In this document: positions 32,272-44,046 of the stretch, in pieces
Layout of the letters: the number at the start of each line of letters is the position of its first letter
Position numbering within the stretch: position 1 is the stretch's first letter
Position numbers and translations under genes: made by a program
Notes under the pieces: generated by a model
Database searches by the model: none
Told to the model about the DNA's origin: nothing
The model's input: the letters and a program-made list of their open reading frames with translations, nothing else
Assembly (NCBI RefSeq): GCF_027942865.1
Contig: NC_134507.1
Coordinates: 35,641,711 to 35,705,710, forward strand
Length of the DNA: 64,000 bases
Reading direction: 5' to 3'
Origin: Odontesthes bonariensis
Taxonomy: Eukaryota; Chordata; Actinopteri; Atheriniformes; Atherinopsidae

Positions 32272-34548
32272 ACCTCCATAGGGGCGATTTGTGCGACGCA
32301 CTACCAAACACGGAGTTTTTTTTTTTTTTTAATCTAGCTGCTAAGGCGGGACTGATCTACTGTAGGCAAACTGGTTGTATATGTCATTGTCCAATCAGAT
32401 TAAGGTCCCGCCTGGTGTTGCTACGCCCATTTTGTGCGATTTCTGTCAGGGTCGAATTTGCACCAGGAAGTTCCCATTGACATGAATGGTCCGTCAGTTT
32501 TTTTCAAAAATCCTGCTCCCAATGCATTTTCTATGAGGGTTTATGTGCTCGCACAAACGACGCACAACGTGCTTTCGTCATATGTCTGTTGCGCGGGACC
32601 ATGAACATTCTACGTTGAAAAAAAAAACATTCTACGTTGTAGGGGTGGAACGGTACAAAAAACTCATGGTTCGGTACGTACCTCGGTACGGACCCTACGG
32701 TTCGGTACATTTTCGGTACAGTGCCGAATGAGGCGTGTAGCGAGGTTCGAGCACATGTAATAGATATCTGAATCCTGCCTCTTCTACAGTGGAATATGGG
32801 CGCATAGCAGATAAGATGTAAATTCCAATTGCTTCTGCTCTGCATGTATTCTATCCAGGGGTTACTGTAATACATTTGGGAGACGTAATTGGTCGGGTCT
32901 TTTCATGGTTCTATAGAACACATACACATCTGACGTAGGTGTGTGGTGGTCGGTAGCTACGCCCCATGTCATGCTATCACGGCTGAAATGTTTCATCATA
33001 CCACACAGACAGAACCGGCGCGTGTTTAATAAGTTAAACTTACACTGGTCTCCTTTGTCTGCGGCGCGCTGCTCTCCTTTCTTCCTTCGTGAAACGAAGA
33101 AGTATCGCCTGCGCTTGATCCTGAGACTCTGTGAGCTCTTCCAGCCTCGATATTAGACGCCTGATGTGATCGTCCATGATTAATATCACCATCATGCAGA
33201 CCATGAACACGGTGGCCTCCCCGCTCTCCATATTAGCTTCTGGGTGGTGTTTTTTCTACATTTACCGGTTTTGTTTTGTTTTTTAATGTAGCGCTAAACG
33301 GCTAACGGCTAACACGTCACTGACGCAGACGGCTGCGCGCGCCGCATCAGTCCCGACTCATGTGCGAATGCAGACTGAAACAGCTCCGCTGGGGAAGGAC
33401 AGTTATCAGAACGAAATTCGAGTAGGACAGTTCTGATAACTGCGTTCTTATAACTACTCTGTCCGAAAGCGTATATCTCTACGGACCAATCAGAGCTTGC
33501 ATGTGGCAGTGTTTAAATGGGTCCTGAAGGAAACTCTTGCAAAATAACAGTTCCGCGTTCAGAAAACTTTCGTACCGTGTGTATTCTGCGTGGAAATGCG
33601 CGTACCGAACCGTGACCCCCGTACCGTGACGGTTCGGTACGAATACATATACCGTGTCGGCCCTACTATGTTGTTGTTGTAACGTTGTGGTTTTCAATAA
33701 AGAAAAAAAAAAAACATTCTACAAAGAAGTTTGGAAGAATTTTGCGGGATTTTCGAGCTTGCCTTGCGAAGCAAAGATGAAACAGAGGGCTCCACCAACC
33801 CTGCTATTTTTCCAGGTAGTATTTGATGTAGCTAAATAACTTTTGTGCTCAGTCATTGACTTGTAATGATTTAAATCTTTTATATAATGTTGACAATGAT
33901 AGCAGAATGTATAATGACACATTCATTGTTAATGGTGCAGTATTACATTTAAAAAAGAGAGAAATCTCACATAAGTAAGCTGCACTTAACCATGTTTGAC
34001 AACTGGTTATGCTTTTCTAAGTCATATTTTCCAAAACTTCAGTAAACACTTGACTTGGATTTATATGCTGTCATTTTAATTACATTCTTTAGAATGAAAA
34101 TTGAATGAATCTTATCATTAAGAGCTTGTGTGTTTACCTATTTCATAGAATCCTGGAACAATATGAGGAAAATAAATAAATAATGGATAAGGTGTAATAT
34201 TAACTGATTGGCAAATTATGCAAAAAATAACTAAGAATGATTACAATAAATTATGCTACCTAGACAAATATACCTCAGTCCTATGGACTTTTATGGTACT
34301 TATGGACATAACGGGGGGAAATTGCAGTCACTTTGGTTATTTGGCAGACCAAATAACCCCTCGACTCTGCGTTGTGTTTATTTAAGGAAGACAAGGAATT
34401 TCTGGACGATTGGACATTTTATTTCCTGTGTGGGAACATAACAGGTTTGCATCAGTGCAATCAGTTCAGCTTTGCACAGCTCACTCTGATGCAGCTTTCA
34501 CAGACTGGAAATTGCACTACCTAAAAAAAATGTCAGGAGCCGCCACTG
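32272..34548. mobile_element. hAT-type transposon remnant, 2.3 kb
   Basis: Ends CAGTGGCGGCACC and, reversed, CAGTGGCGGCTCC. Exact 8-bp target duplication GTTAGGAC at 32264-32271 and 34549-34556. The interior has no convincing transposase and holds a second hAT element at 32640-33665. Inserted 50 bp downstream of the minisatellite exon candidate. Confidence 0.88.
32640..33665. mobile_element. hAT-type MITE (CGGTAC-rich), nested
   Basis: Starts TAGGGGTGGAACGGTAC and ends GTACGAATACATATACCGTG then TCGGCCCTA. 8-bp target duplication CTACGTTG (32632-32639) and CTATGTTG (33666-33673), one difference. Arms carry many GGTTCGGTACG motifs. Lies wholly inside the element at 32272-34548, so it is the younger of the two. 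Confidence 0.8.
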
Positions 34549-35206
34549 GTTAGGACACTCAGTGTTTCCCACAGATGTGAAGGCAATGTGTGGTGGTGGG
34601 CCACGGGGGGGGGGGTTTAGAAATAACAATTCTTCAAAATAATTCCTTTGTTAATAATTGGTCACACAGAACTTTATTGTATTAATATTCACATCTTCAT
34701 TGTAAACAAATGAATAACATGGCTAATTACACAGGTCGGACTGTTCAGCTGTTTCAGACTGATACCTCCGGTTCAGGCTGGGCCTCATCCTCAACACGCA
34801 CGTCTCTTTTTCAATCGCGGAAAATATTTTTCAATACTCATCTGGATTGAAGCAGCAAACATTCAGTGTAAGAGTTTAAAAAACCTACTTCATTTGATTC
34901 ACAGCTGCTAGAGTTTTGACCTCGACAACCCAACTACATTTTTTTTTTTTTTACGGCAAACTTGCGACTAGTTAACTTTATAAAGAAGGCATAATCGCTT
35001 GTTTGCTATGGGTCGGGTCGGGACAACATTGTATTAAAAATATAAAATATTTTTATAGGACTTTTTAATGTGTGATTTTATAAAGGTGCACATAATACCA
35101 ACCTTTCGTGAATTTCGCCAGCCGTCTTCTTTCGGTTGAGCTAATCTAACGCGACGCTGAAGCTAGCAAGCTTCCAAGCTTCCAGGGAATCTTTTGAAAG
35201 ATTCAC
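34549..35206. other. Possible single end of another hAT element; G-run
   Basis: CAGTGTTTCCCACAGATGTG at 34560 looks like a hAT terminus, but no matching right end is found. A G-run follows at about 34605-34615. No gene. Confidence 0.3.
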
Positions 35207-35213
35207 ATCAAAG

Positions 35214-35414
35214 TTAAGAGTCCGTACACAAAAGAGAAAAGACGGAGAGGTGACCCATGAGAGCAGCTCTGGCTGTTTTCAACCACTGTTTAAGGGTCTT
35301 TTTAAAGGTGGTGGAATTGTCCCAGTTTCTAACACGAGTTGGCAGTGTGTTCCAGCACTGTTCCTCTGATGGACTCCACCATTTGGCCAGACTTAGTCCT
35401 GCATCATTGCACAT
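35214..35414 (-). mobile_element. LINE fragment, ORF2 C-terminus
   Basis: The minus strand reads EEQCWNTLPTRVRNWDNSTT then FKKTLKQWLKTAR, the last residues of jockey-group ORF2 proteins (W-LP-R-----T-FK--LK-WL). About 66 residues remain. Confidence 0.6.
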
Positions 35415-35508
35415 CAGTCTCCTCTAGTGCTCTGGTGTTTACTCTAGAGGATTCTGTCTTTATGAAATCCTGTAATAGTGGAGGGGCTAATCCTTTGGAA
35501 ACCTTTTG

Positions 35509-37560
35509 ATTTTTGATTTGATTTATTTATTTAAACTCGAAAAATCATTGAGGGCCTGACCCTCATTTACAATGATGTCGAGTAAAAAGACAAACATATA
35601 AAATATAACAATATAAAAATATAAAATAAACATATATAAGACATATATAAAGCAACATATACACAACATATATCATGTAAAAAGTATTAAATAAACAAAC
35701 TATGAATTAAAACAAGTACATGAATGTGATAAAAAACCTCTGAGCATTTCTTTAAAATGGTCTTGAGACATAAAAGTATCAAGACCCACCCTTTGTTGCA
35801 TAGTGTTCCATGCTGAAGGTCCACAGATACTAAAAGCAGTTTTGCCCAGCTCAGTGCGGGCATACGGTACCTCCAGCAAATTGCTGTTACGGGTTTGGTA
35901 TGGATTTGCATACCTAACTAAAAGAGAGGATATATAGAGTGGAAGCTTGTCAGTAAGGGCCTTATAAATAAACATAAATAAATGCATGTCCCTTCTTTGA
36001 GAAAGTGGAGCCCACCCAACTTTGTCATACAACAAACAATGATGAGTAATGTAGGGATCTCCAGTAATGAACCGAAGAGCTGAATGATCAACAGTATCGA
36101 GTGCCTTAAGATTAGAGAGTGGTGCATCCCTATAGATCACATCCCCATAATCAATGCAAGACAAAATTGTAGCTTCGATTATCTTTTTTCTACAGAAAAC
36201 TGGAAAGCAAGATTTGTTTCTGTGTAGATAACATAGCTTTTGTCTAAGCTTAGTCACAAGACAGTCAATGTGCTTCTTAAATGTGAATTTGTCATCCAGC
36301 CAGATCCCTAGGTACTTATAATGTGAAACTCTTTCAATAACAGACCCATGTAGAGTGGAGATATTCAGATCATTTCTGTTACAATCCTTAGATCGAGTAA
36401 AAACCATGCACTTAGTCTTACTTGCATTGAGCAGAAGCTTAAGACCAATTAAGGCATTTTGCAGGATATTAAAAGACTGCTGTAATTGTTCCAGGGCCAG
36501 GTGAACAGAATCTGCAACACAATACAGAATTGTATCATCTGCATAAAGATGCACAGAGCATTTGGAGAGAAGAGGGACTATGCTATTTATGTAGATGGTG
36601 AAGAGTACCGGGCCTAAAACTGAGCCTTGCGGGACCCCCTTAGTTATTAAAAGGGGGTCAGATTGTGTATTACTCAATTTCACAGTATGATGTCTGTGGG
36701 ATAGGTAGCTCTGAAACCATCTACAAGCACTTGCACTAAAACCAATACCAGGCAAAATTTGCAGGAGCAGAGAATGGTCCACGGTGTCAAATGCTTTTGA
36801 CAAGTCTACGAACATGGCAGCACAATGTTTTTTCTTGTCAAGAGAAGTGACAATATCATCCATTACTTTAGTAACAGCAGAGACTGTACTATGCTTAGGC
36901 CTAAAGCCTGATTGGAGAGGGCTTAGGATATTAAAAGCATTTAAAAATTCTTTTAGCTGATCATTCACCAGCTTCTCTAATATTTTTGAGAGACATGATA
37001 GCTTAGAAATTGGTCGATAGTTATCAGGGTCAGTCTTATCACCCCCTTTGTGCAGAGGGGTGATGTGAGCAAATTTCCATAGTGAAGGGACAACCCCAGT
37101 GGACATGGAAAAGTTAAAAATGTGCAATAATGGCTCTGCTATTATGTGTGCCGCAGTGCACAGAAAAAAAGGATCTAGGTGGTCTTCTCCAGTTGCTTTG
37201 CGACTATCAATTGCTAGTAAAGCAGATAGCACTGTATATTTTGAAACAGGCTGAATCTTGAATTCCTGATCATTGTCTCTGGTGATATGTACATCATTTG
37301 CAGAGACATTTCCAGCCTGAGATGTACAGGAATGACTATTGCTATTATCGAAAATTTGACTGGCTAAAGAGAAGTGTTTGTTTAGAGCACAGCAAATGTC
37401 AGATTTGTCCTGTAATAGGCAATTATCAAATTTAATGGAAGAAGGCATGGGCGTAACAGATTTACTGTTTTTATAAGTAACAGCCTTCCAGAATTTTGCT
37501 GGATTAGAATAAGAGCTAGAGACAAGATTAAAATAATAGTAAAATAATAGAAACCTGAAA
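35509..37560 (-). mobile_element. LINE with intact RT domain, 5'-truncated
   Basis: A minus-strand ORF of 643 residues (37631-35700) carries a full reverse transcriptase: LDPFFLCTAAHIIAEPLLHI, FKPDNYRPIS-type motif (PDNYRPISKLSCLSKILEKL), GFRPKHSTVSAV, AMFVDLSKAFDTVDHSLLL, GVPQGSVLGPVLFTIYINS and the catalytic LYADDTILY, then the thumb and tail to LEVPYARTELGK. The endonuclease is missing. The 3' UTR has CATTGTAAATGAGGGTCAGG forming a hairpin, and ends in AAATAAATAAATC near 35509. Clade within L2/CR1/Rex is uncertain. The first residues of the ORF come from the LINE into which it inserted. The long open frame suggests youth. Confidence 0.85.
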
Positions 37561-37858
37561 GATGAGACAGACATCCAAAAACAGCTGATAGCTATCAAAG
37601 TCCAAGATTTTGCACTGATGTATGTGACCATGTTGTATAACAGCAGGAAATACGAGGAAGTATCACTGCATGCGTAGAAGTCTTCGCTGACTCCATAGTC
37701 AGGAAGGGTCTCGCATGTTTGAAATTTGATAAGTTAAATTTAATTGTATTTGTGACTTTTTTAACGTGTTGCTTAAAATTAAGATTAGAATCAAAGATTA
37801 GCCCGAGGTACTTAAAGTGTTGAACCACATCAAGTAGGTTAAGTGTAAAGAATGTCAT
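37561..37858 (-). mobile_element. Second LINE fragment at the 5' side of the RT LINE
   Basis: VQHFKYLGLIFDSNLNFKQH then VKKVTNTIKFNLSNFKHARP is the post-palm region of another fish LINE family. It abuts the 5' end of the RT-bearing LINE in the same orientation, suggesting insertion of one LINE into the other. Confidence 0.65.
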
Positions 37859-38029
37859 GTATTACCACCACTGTTACTTTTATTCCTTTAAACCAGCGGC
37901 CATCAACCTTTTTCAGCCCAACCTCTACATGGTGTTTAAGTGAACAACTTGGACAAGACTCTGGTTCCTTCCATCATTTAGAAATATTGTAGCTCCAGTT
38001 CCTTTTCAGTTTCATCATGACAAAAAGAA

Positions 38030-38268
38030 TTAGTGAAAGAGCAAAAAGCAAGCGTTTACTGCTTAAAAAGCTGAACGTGTGCAGAACACATCAGAGCACA
38101 GTGCTGATAGCTGAGGGCAGTTATAAACGCACCCTCAGCGTTCACGTTTGATTTGTGATATTGAGACCTGTGTGGCTCGGTCTGTCCAGGTCCAGTTAGA
38201 ATATGTTGGTTAGCTTAGAGAAATCTTTTGTGTGAACTTCAAAAGGATCCAAGTCTTCCTCTCTGTCA
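38030..38268. repeat. Right arm of the inverted duplication with 11888-12150
   Basis: Reverse complement match to the intron upstream of the short zinc-finger exon. Duplication therefore covered intron plus exon. Confidence 0.8.
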
Positions 38269-38274
38269 TTGCAG

Positions 38275-38973
38275 AAACATGGAGCCCAAGAGGGATCCAG
38301 ATGGCACTGCTGTAAGGACTGTGGGAAAGTTATCAAACGATCAAATCTGAGGTATCATCAGAGGCTTCATACTGGAGAGAAGCCATACAGCTGTGGTCAG
38401 TGTGGGGCAGCTTTCACTGCATTAGGTAGTCTAAAGATGCACCAACGTATTCATACAGGAGAGAAACCGTTCAGCTGTGGTCAGTGTGGGGCAGCTTTCA
38501 CTCAATTATCTACTCTAAAGAAACACCAACGTATACACACAGGAGAGAAACCGTTCAGCTGTGGTCAGTGTGGGGCAGCTTTCACTCAATTATCTACTCT
38601 AAAGAAACACCAACGTATACACACAGGAGAGAAGCCATACAGCTGTGGTCAGTGTGGGGCAGCTTTCACTCAGTTTGGTAATCTAAAGACACACCAACGT
38701 ATTCACACAGGAGAGAAGCCGTTCAGCTGTGACCAGTGTGGGGCAGCTTTCACTAGATTAGGTAATCTAAAGACACACCAACATATTCACACAGGAGAGA
38801 AACCTTTCAGCTGTGGTCAGTGTGGGGCAGCTTTCACTAGATTAGGTAATCTAACGACACACCAACATATTCACACAGGAGAGAAACCTTTCATCTGTGG
38901 TCAGTGTGGGGCAGCTTTCACTGGATTAGGTCGTCTAAAGAGACACCAACGTAGTCACACTGCAGAGAAATGA
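38275..38973 (+). CDS. C2H2 zinc-finger terminal exon, eight fingers
   Basis: After the acceptor TCATTGCAG the frame reads [20 protein letters not shown] and then eight C2H2 fingers (C-x2-C-x12-H-x3-H) joined by HTGEKP linkers, ending HTAEK and a stop. Finger 1 differs (KRSNLRYH). Helix contact residues (-1, 2, 3, 6) of fingers 2-8 read A/G/S/M, Q/S/T/K twice, Q/G/N/T, R/G/N/T twice and G/G/R/R, and the repeats CGQCGAAFT are almost identical in DNA, a sign of recent finger duplication. The first exon with the start codon is not identified; upstream intron DNA is shared with the inverted copy at 11538-12150. Nuclear DNA binding is the family role; the target is unknown. Confidence 0.85.
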   Translation, partial: KHGAQEGSRWHCCKDCGKVIKRSNLRYHQRLHTGEKPYSCGQCGAAFTALGSLKMHQRIHTGEKPFSCGQCGAAFTQLSTLKKHQRIHTGEKPFSCGQCGAAFTQLSTLKKHQRIHTGEKPYSCGQCGAAFTQFGNLKTHQRIHTGEKPFSCDQCGAAFTRLGNLKTHQHIHTGEKPFSCGQCGAAFTRLGNLTTHQHIHTGEKPFICGQCGAAFTGLGRLKRHQRSHTAEK

Positions 38974-38975
38974 TT

Positions 38976-41364
38976 GGCTTAAATCAACAACAATTTTTAC
39001 GGCAGATAAGCAAACATTCACCTGAGAGCAGCTACAGGAACTACCAATCAGAAGCCTTGCATTTGTTCAGATTACAAATCTTATGTATCCTCTGTATTTT
39101 ATTGTTCTGCATTTCATTAAAGGTCAGATGTTAACTTTTCTCATGCTTTTCCTGTTCTTGCTACACTGATATTTTTGAAGAAAATGTGTGTTTGGTTACA
39201 AGGGAAAGTTGACCCTTATCATCTTCCCCAAAGACCCAGAAATCTTTAACTCAGTCTGAAAAAGGTTTGGAGTTGTTCTCTGTACTTCCCAGACAGCTGC
39301 ATGATGCTCATGACTAAAGCTGAAAGTTAAGGCTGTTCCAACACTAAAAGGGCACGAGGCTCAACTTCAAGCTGTGGAACTCTTTCAAATGTCTGTTGTG
39401 TTGGAATCAGACGTGTGAACGGATTTTAGTCCAAACGTCATGGCTGCACTGAGGGAAAAGGCAGCTAAGCAGGCTAACGGTACTTTGAATTGAACCGTTT
39501 AACACGAGAAAGCTGAACTGATCTGTTTGTTGCTTCTACAACTGCTCAGTTACTCACACAATCAGGCACTGAGTAGATTAACCAAACAGACATTCTGCTG
39601 TAATCTCAGATGCGCTCAGTCGCGCTGCTCACATTGTTTTAGTCCACAACTCTTCTTCTTCTTCTTCTTCTGTCCCGACGGCTACACAACTTACCCAGAA
39701 CACCTGGTGGCAGAGTGTGCACATGACACCCTTATACTTTATTGGATTGTATCTACAAACTCAAATGCTGATGATTTAAACCTGCTTCGGCTGTTTTTGT
39801 TCCCTTTAGTTTTAAGCTGACTGTGTTTGGCGTACCCTGAGCATTTCAGTGGAAAATGTTCAGCACAGACTTGGAGGTGTATTGTGTTCTTGTGGTAACT
39901 ACGTCCCCACAGCTATTATGTCCTGAAGAGTTTCTTAGAAAGCGCTTTGTGCCGCTCACAGTGGGAGAATCTCACTGACAAATCCCACTTTGGCCTAAAG
40001 ATGTGATCAGCGGTGACTTTTGTGTGTTAGCGACTGGCGCTACGGTCCTGGCTGAACAGGAAGTAGCCACCAGAAATGCAAGACAGTCGCTGTAGCGACT
40101 GAATGTTACGCAGGACTGTCTTCCTGTATGCAGATGGTCATCAGTGAAGTCACCTCCCCCGAATGAACCCCGTCATGTTGTGTATATGTGGCAAAACATG
40201 GCGAGGCAGCCGGGGGGCTGTTAGCGTGACAGAGACAGTCCCTCAGTCAGAGACGAACCTCAGAAGTTAAACCCAGTTTGTAACTGAGCTGACTCACAGT
40301 GGAAGTCACACGTTAGATCTGGTTCTCAGTGAGTGTTTCCTGTTGAGATCCAGCCGTGTCTGATCAGTGCTGCAGTTTCTTGTTTTGCATTATTCTCTCC
40401 TCTTACTCAGACTACACCTGAAACTAATCAAAATCAGGAAGCAGCATGAAGAATTGTCTCATCAGCCAATTCAAAGAAGTAATAACAAGTGCTGGAAAAA
40501 GGCAAATGAATGAAGGGACGTAAAAATGAGGAAAATACCCTCAGTCCCCAGAAGTCTTTCTGGGGTTCCTGCTCCCAAAGCACACTGAGCGCTGCTTCTG
40601 TGCTTCAGTGTTTTTCAGTAGTTTGTGTTCACTTTTTCCACCTCCGTAATGATCTGTAAAACTGAAGGTTGTTGAAGAACACAGTGCTGGATCCAAACAA
40701 TAGTGTAATGTTCCAATTTGACCTCCTGGTGGCAGTGTCGTCTCACTGGGGATTTCTCATTGATTCTTTTAAAAGCAGGAATCAATGTCAGATATTCATG
40801 ATCTGAAGGGGATGAACTCCTGTGCTTCTGCAGAATACCTGAGTTTCCTCCATTGCGACCATGAAGTTAGTGTTTTTCACCATATATATTTATATTTACA
40901 CTAACTTATAGATTTAATCTGCTGTAACTCCTGGTTAAATGGAGGTTTTTCTCTTTCTTTAACTGCAGAATTCCACCGTAATATAATTCTAGTTAAAAAA
41001 ATAAAATAATAAACTCATATGTCAGCTTTAGTTATTTATAAATGTAGATTGATTATGCATATTGGATGGAAGCTTTTGGCTCTGGATGAAATGTTTTGGG
41101 TTCAGGTGGAACCGAACCAGGTCAGCACCATTATTCCAGAATTCTTTGCATCTTCTTCAGATTTTCTCTGTAAAAACAGAGACTTCTAAAACATGTTTCT
41201 GAGCTGGTGTGGATGCTGCTGGAAGGACTTCTGCTGGTCACTCTGGTAGTTTTTCACATCTGTTATGATGTGTAACCGTAGCAACGGGAAAGTTGTTCAC
41301 CTGTTGGTGCAGCTAACTGAGCTTCACAAAAGCCCAAGAAATGGCTGGAAAAATACCCCAAATC
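38976..41364. other. 3' flank of the zinc-finger gene; no other gene recognised
   Basis: Likely holds the 3' UTR (an ATTAAAGG signal at about 39116). A CTT run at about 39650-39670. Otherwise unassigned; short ORFs lack domains. Confidence 0.4.
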
Positions 41365-41369
41365 TGGAT

Positions 41370-41520
41370 GAGCTGAAGAGGAGACGTTTAGGATGCAGAG
41401 CAGGAACAAACTGGAGGAACAGGAGGAAGTTTAAAGCATTTCTTACCTCGATCATCAGGGGAAATGTGAGGTCACTGGTGGATAAGACAACTACATGGAT
41501 CAACTACACACTGAAAGGTT
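41370..41520 (+). mobile_element. LINE fragment, N-terminal edge of the endonuclease ORF
   Basis: KRRRLGCRAGTNWRNRRKF then FLTSIIRGNVRSLVDKT matches the basic leader and -NVRSL-NK- start of the endonuclease domain in fish LINE ORF2 proteins. Only about 50 residues remain. Confidence 0.55.
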
Positions 41521-43309
41521 GAATCCTAAACTTTCTATTTTCATTTTCTTTTCATAGGGACTAAGTTCAAGCCTTTTCCAGATTCCACTCAATTTTTTCA
41601 GTCTTCAAAGTTTGAAACCAACAAGTCGGAGACTTTATTGGGATACAGAGCATGAGACAGAACACCAAGCAGCTGAACAAACCAGAGACAGTTGATGAGC
41701 AAAGCTGCTTCACAGGAAACATGTTGGAAGACTAAAAGATAGTGTCTGTAGTCATCAGTCTCAGGTAAAAAGTGCCAAGAAAGCAGCACAAAGCAGCAGA
41801 GGCATCGCTCAGAGGGTCAATAAACTGCTTTGGGACTCGGAGATCATATGTTCAAGTCCTGTGAGAGCTGCTTAAAGAGTTTAAATGTCTCCAGGTTTTA
41901 GAGGCCAAAGCAAAGAGTGAAAAGCTTTAAGGTGGAAAGTTTCATTCTTTGATTTAATGGCTCAAACTGGTACTGAGCAGCTTTTAGTTTGTCAGGATGA
42001 GGGATCAAAGCTCCTAAAGAAATAAAGTCTTTAGTTCAGCATCCCAACAGAAGAATGGAAGCACCTCAGAAAGGAGGCTGAAGCTGTGATTGGGCGGTTC
42101 AGGCAGATGCAGAGCAGCTTCTGGAAGCAGAGGGAGGGGCTTCAGCTCCTGTGGATGCTGATGGTTGTTAGGAAAGGAAGGGCAGGTTGTTCAGCTCAGA
42201 GCAGGCTGGGATTTATCAAGCCAAAATGAAAAGAGAAACTTTAGGATCCAACCCTTGAACAGCTCAGGCTGTCGGCTGAAAGCTCTGAGCCTCAGAGAAC
42301 GTGGAAACTACGACCAGACGACTTTTAAAGTTCAACAACGCTGCTCACAAGGAGCAGCTCAGGATGATGGGACGCTGCCTGGGGTTGGACTCATCATGGG
42401 TTCAGTTCCCTCAGATGCTCTGAGTCACAGCTGTCTTTCAGCTCGCAGCCCAAGCCGTGCGTCCAGATGCTCAGTCATACATCAGTTAAAGGTAGATGAT
42501 TTATCTGATCTGATTATTTACAACATGTTCATTCAGCTTTGGACATATTTCTGGAATTAATGGTTTATGGCTTGTATCTTTAAAAACTTTGCCCCCTGGT
42601 GTATGAAGAGAAGAAGAAACCACAGGGACCCACTCAGGAAGAGGGCGGGCTTTATTTGGGGCTTCAACAACCAGCTCAAACTGGCCAAATGAGTGAGAGA
42701 CACAACGCTGGAAACAAGTGTTCAGCAGCTGCTCTGTAAGTAGAGAAGCTGTGTTTTTCTGCTTCAGCTGAAATCCTTTAACTGTTCCTGCTCTGTGGAG
42801 AACTTCTGATAGTGGAGGGGACATTAAAACAGGTCAGGCTGAGGTCGGATGGAAAACACATGATGATGAGCTGCTTCAGGAGGAACTTTACACAACTCAG
42901 AGCGGACAGAAACTAAGTGAAAAGAATGCAAAATAAATGCTCAGTTTGATCCAAACTCCTGCAGCTGAGCGTGTAAAGAATAAACGGTGTGAGTGGTCTG
43001 TGGGGGGGGCAGCAGGGCTTTACCACTGCTCGCCCCACCTTGTTTCAGCTCAGGTGTTTTCTGCTAAAGTCGACAGCAGGAAATGTTTGAGGAACTCTAA
43101 GAGACGGTGGTGTCAGATAGAGATGGGCTTTAGGCCACGCCCACACAGAACCTTATCAGAAAGTAGAAATGGACTGTTCCTGTACAGCACTTTTCTGATC
43201 TTAATGAGCACTCAGAGCTTCAACACTACCTGCCACATTCAGCCACACTCACACAGCACGTCTTAGTCTGTAAATCATGCTTTCTACTCGCCCTCATGAC
43301 GTCACACTC
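41521..43309. other. No gene recognised
   Basis: 41600-41800 on the minus strand has a CCCAATAAAGTCTCCGACTT segment reminiscent of an LTR-type polyA region, not enough to call. The rest has short ORFs only. Confidence 0.35.
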
Positions 43310-43600
43310 AGCACCTCTCACAGGATCCCTCGGGGGACGTGGTTATACGCCTTCTCTAAGTCAACAAAAACATGTGGACTGTGTGTTCAAACTCCCACGA
43401 CCCCTTCAGTAACTGCGTTGATGAATATCTGGTCCGTTGTTCCTCTGAACCGCAGGATCAACAGTGGGCTGGAGGCTCCTGGAGTAAACCTTCCTGGGAG
43501 GTGAGCTCCTTCTCTAGGCCTGACCTGATTATCCCCCAAAGTGCTGCAACACTTCATTTCAGTCATTTCAGAGGGGGAACATGTCAAGGTTGGCCCGTTC
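43310..43600 (-). mobile_element. RTE/Rex3-like LINE fragment (RT motif)
   Basis: Minus strand contains FRGTTDQIFINAVTEGV and, after a stop, PHVFVDLEKAYNHVPRG. The order (GF-PG--T-DQIF then VFVDLEKAYD-VPR) is that of RTE/Rex3-type reverse transcriptases. Heavily decayed. Confidence 0.55.
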
Positions 43601-43812
43601 CAGGTGTTGTTTCCAGAGGTGCATCTTTGGGCAGAATCCAGTGTCGTGCTTGTGAGCGGGTTTTCATGTCAGTGTTCAGTTCATTCAGATGCTCTAAAAC
43701 TCCATCATCAATATGTCTGAAACTGTGTTCTCTGACGGAGGAACTTTAGCTGCTTGTTAAGCAGCGTTAGGCCCGAGCATCTCATTACAAAGGCTCTGCA
43801 GGCAGGTAGTAT

Positions 43813-44046
43813 TCACGCCTCTGCTCCTGTGTGGCTGCTTTTATTTGCTTTGAGTTCAGCTTCCACGTAGCAAACATTCAGAGAAACCTCAGAGGTTTTT
43901 CTCATGAAAGTTGCCTGTTCCTCAGCGTGTTGATGCAGGCAAACCAAATACTTGGTGTTCTTGTTCTGAAGTGACGGATGTTTAGTTTGGAGATGAAGTT
44001 TGAGCTGGTTTGGGACCATGTTAGACGGTTTATTTCCACACAACAA
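43813..44046 (-). pseudogene. hAT transposase fragment (ZBED5/Charlie-like)
   Basis: MLCGNKPSNMVPNQLKLHLQ then TKHPSLQNK and later RKTSEVSLNVCYVEAELKAN matches the region between the BED finger and catalytic core of Charlie-type hAT proteins (KL--HL-TKHP---K). About 78 residues; the rest is absent. Confidence 0.6.

Noticed and set aside
34560-35170. hAT element starting CAGTGTTTCCCACAG
   Set aside because: No matching right terminal repeat or target duplication found, so left as a single possible end.
41600-41800. Minus-strand segment with an AATAAA context resembling an LTR polyA region
   Set aside because: No second LTR, primer site or coding part; too little to name an element.
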